In this document: positions 1-6,054 of the stretch, piece by piece | Layout: every line of letters begins with the position of its first letter | Position numbering within the stretch: position 1 is the stretch's first letter | NCBI GenBank assembly: GCA_023142805.1 | Contig: JAGLIU010000129.1 | Location: forward strand, 1-9,282 | Reading direction: 5' to 3' | DNA length: 9,282 nucleotides | Source: Candidatus Omnitrophota bacterium | Lineage (GTDB): Bacteria; Omnitrophota; Gorgyraeia; Tantalellales; Tantalellaceae | Position numbers and translations under genes: made by a program | Notes under the pieces: model-generated | The model's database searches: none | Told to the model about the DNA's origin: nothing | The model's input: the letters and a program-made list of their open reading frames with translations, nothing else

Positions 1-1
1 T

Positions 2-3000
2 AACCAAAATTTATTTCAAACCACAAAAAGCATCAATGAACTTATTGACAAACTAAGAACCCTCGAAAACACACACGACAATAACAGCGCACTCAACGCG
101 ATCAGTTTGAAATACAACGAATACTACTTGGAAATAATAATCGGCGGGTATACAATTCGATACTTTATACCAAATTTTCCCGACTGTAAAAACTTAAATC
201 AAACGGTACAAAACCCCGGCGATCCTGATAATGTTGTTCAGTACAAGTCTATCGGCCGCTACTTGCATAAAATAGTCCTCGAAAACCGCGAACCTTATGA
301 AAACTCTTTGAAAATGAACAAACCTTTGTTCTCCCCCTTAAAACACACAACATCCCCGGTAACACTTGAAAAAAAATCGGATTTACCGCGAGAAAAAAGC
401 ATGAAACCACATCCTGAAGTTTCGTGTATCAACAAAAAAGAAAAGAATAGAAATAAGAAAATATTTTCCCCAGCGAAAGTTTTAAAAAAATCAATGAACT
501 TTACAGTTCATAAAGTCGAGAAAACCATATCCGGTATATTTCGTTTTTCACGACAAAATTGGAAAAAATTCGGGTTTGTGTTTTCCTTAAGTTTTATCGG
601 ATGTCCCGGAACCGCCTGGTCTCATCATTTTTTGAGAAGCGGCACGTTAGAACTTACAGTCATCCCCGACCAATGGATATTTACAAATCCTAAAGCAAAC
701 ACATTATCCGGAATAGTGGAAGATATCCTCAAAGTCAGAGGGGAACAATACGACTATTCGAGCATTCAGACAGGAATAGATAGTTTTCTTAAAATGAATC
801 CGGGCATAAAAAATCCTGATATTATCCTGGCAAAACAAGAAATCGCGGTACCCCGGTCACTATTAGGAGAAAGCCCCCAGCAAACAATAACATCTTTAAC
901 AAAAGAAAGTGCTGTCTCTACCGAGGAAACTTCTCTTAGTGATGTATCAAATACAAGTGTAACGGAAACCGTTCCTGAAATTCCAAGCGTTTCCGATATC
1001 GATAAAACTGTCTCTGCCGGAGAAACTCCTCCAGGTGATATATTGGATATAGGTGCGGCGGAAACCGTTCCTGAAACTCCAAGCGTCTCCAATATCGATA
1101 ATGGGAAATTTTGGCAAAAAGATCAGATCGGAATTGAAACTCCACCGGAAAATCAAACTTTTTCCATTGAATTTGAAAACTATACAAATTTTTATGAAAC
1201 TTCACCCTTTTCGACCGACACGCAATCCAACTTATCCCCCGACCTTGACGGACTGCATAATTTTACACAACTTATCTCGAACAATGAGCTGATAACAGGC
1301 ATCATTGTAGGAATCGGAATCGGAATATTTATCGGAGGGTTTCTGTATAAATACAAAACCGAGATCAAATCCGCGGTTCACGTCGCTATAGATTTCTTAA
1401 AAAAAGGCAAAGGAAGCCTGCTGATCTCCTACCCCGCGTTAAAAGCGGTTGAACTTCTTGACAAACTGATAATCAAAATCACCGCGGAAGGAAAAGAGCT
1501 GTTTCTCCAAACAAAAGAAAAAAAAGGACTTTTTTGGGCCTGTTTTTTTCTGTGCGCATTTATATGTTGGGAAATTACCGAACATTTTATTTTTCCCGTT
1601 GTTGCCGCCGCGAAACTTCACCCGATCATAGGACTAATTCTTTCGATCGGAATAACCGAACTTAGTCTCAGCTGCTATTTGTTTTATAGATTTATCAAAG
1701 GACTGTGGAATATCTGGAGATATAAAAAACAAACTCCTCATTTCGATATAATAACTTCGAATTACGAATTAATTAACATGAATCCTGACAATGCTTTTAA
1801 AGAGCTGGAAAAAATCGTACACAAGAAAAAGCTTGAAGGAGCGAAAACTGTTTTAAATTTCATACGAGAAAATTATGTTTTTAAAAAATGTCCAAATACA
1901 GAAAAGTGGGAAATTAGATCCACCACTGATGTAAATGAAGTTTTCTCAGGAGAAACAATCCAGGATTTCACTAAATTATTAGAAAAGAAAATGAATTCCA
2001 AACAATCTCCGTTCGACACCATGCGTCGAAAACAAAAGAAACGAGTACTATCATATTTTTTACCCCAGATAACCAAGTTTTTAAAAACATTAAACGGGCT
2101 TAATCCCCAAAAAAAACCTGTTGAGGAAAACTTTGATCATAAACTTTCTTGTTTATTGGGATTTTGGGGGATCAATACAGGCCTATCAAGCATAGTGCTC
2201 GGGACATGGAGATCAATAGCTTCACTGGAACACGGTCCGTTAATAATTTCCCTGATGATCGCTTTACCCTTCTTCGGAGCCGGCGCATTTCTGTTTATCG
2301 GAGGGACTTTAGTTTTTCTGGCAGAAAAAGGAGTTATCGGTTCCTCAAAGAAATTAACTAACCTCTTAGTCTCTGAGAATAAAAATGAAAAGCAAATATG
2401 GAATTATTCGGGAACAGACATAAAAGTCTATGGAATAAAAGAATACATTAAAAAATATCATTCGGAAGCAGAATCGTCTTTCTCAAATCCGTCTATCGGA
2501 AAAAAAATCGCGTGGACCGAACATAAAAAAGACGGTTGTATTATGGTTATAGACGTTCCGTGGTTTTCAAGATTACCGGAAACCTGGCAGAATGAAATAT
2601 TGAGACATGAGTATCTTCATACATTAAGAGCATCAAAGTTAGGCATAGAATACGTTAATTTCACATCTGACAACACACAAGAATATTATGAAAATATGAT
2701 TATTTTCTTTACTCAAGTTATGGAAAAATTTTTGAGCGTGTTTCCTACTAAGAACCGTACGGTTAAACGTCCTACCTCCAAAACTAAAGATCAAGAATCG
2801 ATCGAACCCGTGAAAGAAAAACATGATCTTCTCAAAGACGCGAAAATTCCGCGAAAAAAGGAATCCCTCGACAAAGAATCGTTTTATCGTAAGGAGAAGA
2901 TCCTTACCACAGAAGAAACGTTTTTTAAAAATTTTGAAAACACAATTTCGGAACTTATTCACAACATGATCCGCATTTCGGTTGAAACCGCGGAAAAAGC

Positions 3001-3574
3001 ACCATCCGGAAAAATAGGATTGTTTCTGGATATGGAAATAGCGGATATGGCGGGAAAACCCATGGATATTGAAATAAAAAGAGTTATTCGCGCTATCTGC
3101 AATATTAAAAATAATAATACCGAATTAACAAGATTTCTTGAAAGACTTGAGATAATCAGGTTTGAAAAGGAAAAATTTAAAACTAAAAAAGGAAATATAA
3201 ATCCTGAAAATATGATCATTATTACAAAAAAATCAAATCTTGCTTTTTTTAATGATGTGCAAGACAAGGCGCTAATAGGCGCTTTTGATGATACCGCGAC
3301 TTTTAGAAAAAACGCTTATATACCCATACCGGAAGTTCTGGTTTTTTTGCTAGGCAGATATTTAAAAAAAGACATATCAACTCTACTAAAGTATTACAAA
3401 AATATACCTAATATCATTCCGCTAAAACAACTTACATCGGATGAATATAAAAACATTTTTTCGGAACAGATGAAACACATTATAATAAAAATAGCGCCTA
3501 ATGCTGTCGCCTTTGATACGAGTGAGCAGACAAAAATAAGAGCACATATGATAACTATTATCAAAAACGCTTGA
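2..3574 (+). CDS. giant multi-segment membrane protein with LysM-like region and HEYLH metalloprotease motif (5' partial)
   Basis: The reading frame is open from base 2 with no stop, so the start lies outside the window; 1190 residues are visible and are numbered here from base 2. In order: a soluble N-terminus; a weak hydrophobic stretch near 190-202; a LysM-like segment at about 217-287 ending in NPGIKNPDIILAKQEIAVP; a two-copy 32-residue repeat at 304-367; a glycine-rich membrane segment at about 430-450; paired membrane segments at about 510-564 and again at 718-775; then HEYLH at 869-873 within NEILRHEYLHTLRA. HExxH is the zinc ligand/catalytic motif of gluzincin and related proteases, and Glu894 or Glu897 could be the third ligand. 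The tail at about 1015-1190 contains GKIGLFLDME and PENMIIITKKSNL, a style I associate with oversized Omnitrophota proteins; this is recollection, not a match. LysM suggests peptidoglycan contact. No precise function can be assigned, and protease activity is inference from one motif. Confidence 0.85.
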   Translation, partial: NQNLFQTTKSINELIDKLRTLENTHDNNSALNAISLKYNEYYLEIIIGGYTIRYFIPNFPDCKNLNQTVQNPGDPDNVVQYKSIGRYLHKIVLENREPYENSLKMNKPLFSPLKHTTSPVTLEKKSDLPREKSMKPHPEVSCINKKEKNRNKKIFSPAKVLKKSMNFTVHKVEKTISGIFRFSRQNWKKFGFVFSLSFIGCPGTAWSHHFLRSGTLELTVIPDQWIFTNPKANTLSGIVEDILKVRGEQYDYSSIQTGIDSFLKMNPGIKNPDIILAKQEIAVPRSLLGESPQQTITSLTKESAVSTEETSLSDVSNTSVTETVPEIPSVSDIDKTVSAGETPPGDILDIGAAETVPETPSVSNIDNGKFWQKDQIGIETPPENQTFSIEFENYTNFYETSPFSTDTQSNLSPDLDGLHNFTQLISNNELITGIIVGIGIGIFIGGFLYKYKTEIKSAVHVAIDFLKKGKGSLLISYPALKAVELLDKLIIKITAEGKELFLQTKEKKGLFWACFFLCAFICWEITEHFIFPVVAAAKLHPIIGLILSIGITELSLSCYLFYRFIKGLWNIWRYKKQTPHFDIITSNYELINMNPDNAFKELEKIVHKKKLEGAKTVLNFIRENYVFKKCPNTEKWEIRSTTDVNEVFSGETIQDFTKLLEKKMNSKQSPFDTMRRKQKKRVLSYFLPQITKFLKTLNGLNPQKKPVEENFDHKLSCLLGFWGINTGLSSIVLGTWRSIASLEHGPLIISLMIALPFFGAGAFLFIGGTLVFLAEKGVIGSSKKLTNLLVSENKNEKQIWNYSGTDIKVYGIKEYIKKYHSEAESSFSNPSIGKKIAWTEHKKDGCIMVIDVPWFSRLPETWQNEILRHEYLHTLRASKLGIEYVNFTSDNTQEYYENMIIFFTQVMEKFLSVFPTKNRTVKRPTSKTKDQESIEPVKEKHDLLKDAKIPRKKESLDKESFYRKEKILTTEETFFKNFENTISELIHNMIRISVETAEKAPSGKIGLFLDMEIADMAGKPMDIEIKRVIRAICNIKNNNTELTRFLERLEIIRFEKEKFKTKKGNINPENMIIITKKSNLAFFNDVQDKALIGAFDDTATFRKNAYIPIPEVLVFLLGRYLKKDISTLLKYYKNIPNIIPLKQLTSDEYKNIFSEQMKHIIIKIAPNAVAFDTSEQTKIRAHMITIIKNA
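911..1102 (+). repeat. two-copy 96-bp in-frame tandem repeat
   Basis: Copies span 911-1006 and 1007-1102, exactly 96 bp (32 codons) apart. Best-conserved parts are GAAACCGTTCCTGAAA at 966 and 1062, and CTGTCTCT at 912 and 1008. The peptide units share ETVPE-PSVS-ID. They are rich in Ser, Thr, Pro and Glu, so the segment probably forms a flexible linker between the LysM-like region and the first strong membrane segment. Confidence 0.85.
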
Positions 3575-3783
3575 TCTAATATTTGTCTTGTAATAATGAA
3601 CAGCTTCTAGAAAAGTCCGCCAAAAATAAATCTCCGCTTCGCCACAAATTATTCAATTGGGAATGTTTTCTTGTTAAGGAAAGAATGGAAAGGAAAGTTC
3701 AAGATAAGGGAACATAAAAATCGTCGCTTTTTTAAAAACATTTATTGAAAACATCAAAAAAATTCTCTTTTTTCACCATATCC
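3575..3783. other. intergenic gap between convergent genes
   Basis: About 210 bp without a credible gene on either strand. The only clear structure is the perfect inverted repeat in its right-hand part, described separately. I see no tRNA, repeat array or good promoter here. Confidence 0.6.
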
Positions 3784-3816
3784 TTATGATGTTTTCAATA
3801 AATTATCAATTTTTTT
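3734..3816. terminator. perfect 17-bp inverted repeat, probable bidirectional terminator
   Basis: ATTTATTGAAAACATCA at 3740-3756 is the exact reverse complement of 3787-3803. The 30-nt loop contains a smaller A6/T6 hairpin (3757-3762 with 3768-3773). Reading leftwards, the stem is followed by G and five T (3738-3734); reading rightwards, seven T lie at 3810-3816. It sits between convergent genes, as a shared terminator would. The stem is AT-rich, which is unusual for an intrinsic terminator, and its right arm lies inside the last codons of the eight-cysteine gene. Confidence 0.55.
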
Positions 3817-4308
3817 AATAACCCGATCTCTGTTCCGGGTTTCCCGCATAATAGATATGAACGAGTCTGTCATTTTACAGGCTAGCCCAAGCTCAAGATC
3901 AGAGATCTGACATTTTTCGGATATCATACAATCATCATCAATCTCTGTTTCTTCTTTTTCCTCTCCGCTTAGCAAAGCGCACACCGCGGAACAATACTGC
4001 TTGTTTAAACATACAATACACGGATCGAATCCGTGCTTTCTGGCATTCCGTAATATCATCAAACTTGTTTTAAGGATTTTCAACTTTTTCAATACTTTGA
4101 ACCGTAAACTTAAAACATCGTTTTGGAATGAATGTAGAGTTATAATACACTTCAGATCGTTCATATATTCAAAAATATCTTCAAGATCGGTCGTTTTATT
4201 AAAGAGAAATTTTTCTATTTCCGGAGCCTCTCCGATCAACCGTGTACCCGTAAACATAGATGTCTTATTTTTTATCTCTTTCTTTATCTCTGCCGCGCTT
4301 GAATCCAT
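3784..4308 (-). CDS. uncharacterised eight-cysteine protein (174 aa)
   Basis: I do not recognise this family. The 174-aa product has no signal peptide or membrane segment and should be cytoplasmic and mostly helical. It has eight cysteines, at residues 54, 97, 100, 106, 110, 127, 133 and 144. The central group, PCIVCLNKQYCSAVC (96-110), has CxxC followed by CxxxC spacing, which could bind an iron-sulfur cluster or zinc. An acidic stretch EEKEETEIDDD (116-126) separates it from the last three cysteines. The ATG at 4308 has only a weak Shine-Dalgarno (AAGGCAGG, about 9-10 nt upstream), but no later Met is better served. It lies 76 bp downstream of the flavodoxin gene, with an inverted repeat between, so it may be co-transcribed or have its own promoter. 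A redox or iron role is inferred only from the cysteines and the neighbours. Confidence 0.75.
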   Translation of the reverse strand: MDSSAAEIKKEIKNKTSMFTGTRLIGEAPEIEKFLFNKTTDLEDIFEYMNDLKCIITLHSFQNDVLSLRFKVLKKLKILKTSLMILRNARKHGFDPCIVCLNKQYCSAVCALLSGEEKEETEIDDDCMISEKCQISDLELGLACKMTDSFISIMRETRNRDRVIKKIDNLLKTS

Positions 4309-4326
4309 GACCGTTTACCTGCCTTG

Positions 4327-4353
4327 TTTTAACTTTTATACAAATAGTTAAAA
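4327..4353. promoter_or_regulatory. 8-bp inverted repeat around a TATA-like box, possible operator
   Basis: TTTTAACT (4327-4334) and AGTTAAAA (4346-4353) are perfect inverse complements separated by 11 bp. The spacer reads ATTTGTATAAA on the - strand, so a -10-like TATAAA sits inside the palindrome. It lies 18 bp upstream of the eight-cysteine gene. I see no convincing -35, and AT-rich palindromes can arise by chance. Confidence 0.35.
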
Positions 4354-4384
4354 AATTTATTCTGTTTTTAAAGCCACCGTTAAT

Positions 4385-4819
4385 TTACAGTTTTTTCATT
4401 ACCCCTTCGGTCCAGTCTTTGACCTTGTCCATCTGGCTTTCAACGTCTCCGTCAATTTTTAAAGATTCATGAATTATTTCCGCCCCACACTTAATAAGTT
4501 TCTCATCCAATATATCAACCGCTTCACAAAATCGCGCATACGTGCTATCTCCCGGACCAAATACCGCCGCTTTTTTTCCTGATAGATCTACCTCTTTCAT
4601 GTTCTCCTCAAACGAAATAAAATCATCCTGCAAAACCCCGTCTCCCCAAGTAGAACATCCTAACAAAATCACATCATAATCTAACATTATTTTTGGCTGA
4701 ACGTTCTGTACATTACTAACATTAACTTCATGTTCCGTTTTACCAAATATATCAGCGATCTTTTGAGACATGCTTTGTGTGCTACCCAGCATACTGCCAT
4801 AAATAATACCTATTTTCAT
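4385..4819 (-). CDS. short-chain flavodoxin
   Basis: This is a small FMN-binding electron carrier, commonly made in place of ferredoxin when iron is scarce. The product is 144 aa, close to the size of known short-chain flavodoxins. Family marks: the phosphate-binding loop SMLGST (residues 9-14) after the first strand KIGIIYG; the loop CSTWGDG (55-61) continuing LQDDF; and FGPGDSTYARFCEAVD (87-102). Trp58 and Tyr94 are placed to stack on the isoalloxazine ring. The frame continues upstream to 4855, but the start at 4819 is chosen because AGGGAGGG lies 9 nt before it and the protein then begins directly with the first beta strand. It is the last gene of the left operon, after the 62-aa gene. 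Flavodoxin identity is secure; its redox partner is unknown. Confidence 0.93.
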   Translation of the reverse strand: MKIGIIYGSMLGSTQSMSQKIADIFGKTEHEVNVSNVQNVQPKIMLDYDVILLGCSTWGDGVLQDDFISFEENMKEVDLSGKKAAVFGPGDSTYARFCEAVDILDEKLIKCGAEIIHESLKIDGDVESQMDKVKDWTEGVMKKL

Positions 4820-4827
4820 TTTCTTTT

Positions 4828-4835
4828 CCCTCCCT
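4828..4835 (-). promoter_or_regulatory. ribosome binding site fixing the flavodoxin start
   Basis: AGGGAGGG on the - strand, with its GGAGG core 9 nt before the ATG at 4819. It supports that start over the in-frame ATGs upstream near 4855. Confidence 0.75.
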
Positions 4836-4858
4836 ATTTTTTGTCTTTCCATCATATA

Positions 4859-5047
4859 TCAAAAACTCTCTGTTTTTCTTATTCCTTTTCTGACCATACG
4901 CAATCTGTGAATAATACTTTTTAACTGTCCCGAACTATCATAATTGGCGGGATGATCAATTTTACTTTGATCCATAAGCGCGTCTGACAACCCTTTTATC
5001 TGCTTGATCTCCTCTCTTAATATGCGCGCCGCCGTACTCCTACTCAT
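4859..5047 (-). CDS. small uncharacterised helical protein (62 aa)
   Basis: I do not recognise this family. The 62-aa product is basic and predicted helical, with no signal peptide, membrane segment or cysteine. It begins MSRSTAARILREEIKQIKGL and ends with a basic helix, IIHRLRMVRKGIRK (45-58). The gene is well supported despite its size: GGAGG lies 5 nt before the ATG, and it fits tightly between the DUF3793 gene (21 bp upstream) and flavodoxin (39 bp downstream). Co-expression with flavodoxin and DUF3793 suggests a supporting or regulatory role in the same response, but nothing in the sequence says which. Confidence 0.75.
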   Translation of the reverse strand: MSRSTAARILREEIKQIKGLSDALMDQSKIDHPANYDSSGQLKSIIHRLRMVRKGIRKTESF

Positions 5048-5068
5048 GCCTTCCTCCTTTCTTTCCCT

Positions 5069-5704
5069 CTATACAGAAATAGAGCTAAATTCATTTTTAT
5101 CCTGAAAATACATCGTCAGTTTATCCAGGAACCGCATAGGATCTTTTCCTTTATCCATCAGTTGTTTAAAAACACTCTCCACCTGCTTGTGTAATTCCAT
5201 TAATTTAAGAGACCCGGTGGGATCACCGAATATTCTCCAACGACTTAACGCGGCCAAAGGTTTACTTTCCCTATAAATGAACCCCTTTATATCCTTTAAT
5301 GGGTATCCGAGAAACACCCCTATTTCATGCGGAAAATTCCGGCCATTAAACCTCACCTTTAATTCATCCAGATAGTCTTTCTCCGAAACACATGAAAAAT
5401 ACCCAAACCTTTTAAGAAATTCCGCGTTATCGCGAATCATAAGAGTCCTTTTAAGTTCATCAGGATCAAAAAAAAGTAACTGCTTTCCCCTTAAAGTTGT
5501 TTTTAACTCCCTGCAGGAAAGTCCCAGATCATTAATAATATTTTCTTTCTCTTTTTCCCATAAATCCAGAAAATTAATTCCATGGCACCTCTCGGTATCG
5601 CAAATTCCCGTAAGAACAGACGGCTTAACTCCGACTAATACAGGAGAAGTCTGGATCATTAAATGTTCCACAATACACATCATCTCCTGAGAATGTTTTT
5701 TCAT
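5069..5704 (-). CDS. DUF3793 family protein
   Basis: A 211-aa cytoplasmic protein matching the DUF3793 pattern: SPVLVGVKPSVL near the N-terminus (20-31), LLFFDPDEL (76-84), the hallmark FPHEIGVFLGYPLKD (124-138), and WRIFGD (156-161). The biochemical function of DUF3793 is unknown; as I recall, members often lie near flavodoxin and iron-transport genes in anaerobes, which agrees with this neighbourhood. Several cysteines are visible, including CDTERC (35-40). The start codon overlaps the stop of the 72-aa gene in ATGA, implying translational coupling, and GAGAGG lies about 10 nt upstream. A role in anaerobic iron or redox homeostasis is inferred from the neighbours only. Confidence 0.88.
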   Translation of the reverse strand: MKKHSQEMMCIVEHLMIQTSPVLVGVKPSVLTGICDTERCHGINFLDLWEKEKENIINDLGLSCRELKTTLRGKQLLFFDPDELKRTLMIRDNAEFLKRFGYFSCVSEKDYLDELKVRFNGRNFPHEIGVFLGYPLKDIKGFIYRESKPLAALSRWRIFGDPTGSLKLMELHKQVESVFKQLMDKGKDPMRFLDKLTMYFQDKNEFSSISV

Positions 5705-5919
5705 TTTTTCTTTTCCTCTCCGGGCATGTCAGTAAGTAGAAAGGCTACCTCTTCATCCATTATTTTTGAAGCGGCATGTTTGATCATCGCCGCTAAAGAC
5801 ATAAAAGTATCCGTTGTAAAATAAAGAGACACGCCGGAAATACCGACGTTAAGATGAACATTTCCATGCTGACATCTCTCGACATAGCCAAGCTTGTTAT
5901 CATGCGCTAAAAGTTTCAT
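5701..5919 (-). CDS. small protein with CQHGNVHLNVG motif (72 aa), first gene of flavodoxin operon
   Basis: I cannot name this family. The 72-aa product has no signal peptide. Its core is GYVERCQHGNVHLNVG (11-26), followed by SLYFTTDTFMSLAAMIKHA (31-49): a Cys-x-His-Gly segment with a second His, then a probable strand and helix. Cys16, His18 and His22 could bind a metal, which is inference. GGAGG lies 8 nt before the ATG at 5919. The stop overlaps the DUF3793 start by four bases. The candidate operator at 5941-5960 lies just upstream, so this is probably the first gene of the operon and its expression is likely controlled there. The C-terminus is a charged tail (GEEKKK). Confidence 0.8.
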   Translation of the reverse strand: MKLLAHDNKLGYVERCQHGNVHLNVGISGVSLYFTTDTFMSLAAMIKHAASKIMDEEVAFLLTDMPGEEKKK

Positions 5920-5935
5920 AACTTTTTCCTCCGAT

Positions 5936-5960
5936 CTAACAAGTTAGTCATACCTAACTT
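5936..5960. promoter_or_regulatory. candidate metal-responsive operator upstream of the DUF3793-flavodoxin operon
   Basis: AAGTTAGTCATACCTAACTT at 5941-5960 is a palindrome with perfect 7-bp arms and a 6-bp centre; 16 of 20 positions are symmetric. An extra CTAAC half-site at 5936-5940 adds a second, everted pair (CTAAC-AA-GTTAG). It sits between the upstream terminator and the ribosome binding site, 21 bp before the start codon. A related site precedes the DUF4198 gene. GTTAGG/CTAAC arms recall DtxR/IdeR boxes, but the regulator is not in the window. Confidence 0.6.
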
Positions 5961-5967
5961 TTCCCTC

Positions 5968-6029
5968 AAAAAAAATCTCCCCTAGTTTACTCTGCCGCCC
6001 CGGTAAAAGGGAGAATCTTCCGGAGCGGC
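5968..6029 (-). terminator. terminator of the porin operon, with two competing hairpins
   Basis: Downstream of the porin stop, GCCGCTCCGG (6029-6020) pairs with CCGGGGCGGC (6003-5994), giving a 10-bp GC-rich stem with one G-U pair. A second pairing, TCTCCC (6014-6009) with GGGAGA (5981-5976), runs straight into eight T (5975-5968), the layout of an intrinsic terminator. The second stem uses the loop and the downstream flank of the first, so the two exclude each other. Termination here is likely; a switch between the two is speculative. Confidence 0.6.
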
Positions 6030-6054
6030 TTATTCTAATACACTCTCTTACAAT

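Noticed and set aside
107..109. TTG at 107 as start of the giant gene
   Set aside because: The frame is open back to base 2 with protein-like sequence and there is no clear ribosome binding site at 107, so the gene is treated as 5' partial.
4001..4351. 116-aa open frame on the + strand opposite the eight-cysteine gene
   Set aside because: Antisense frame with composition of a complementary-strand shadow; the - strand gene has the better context.
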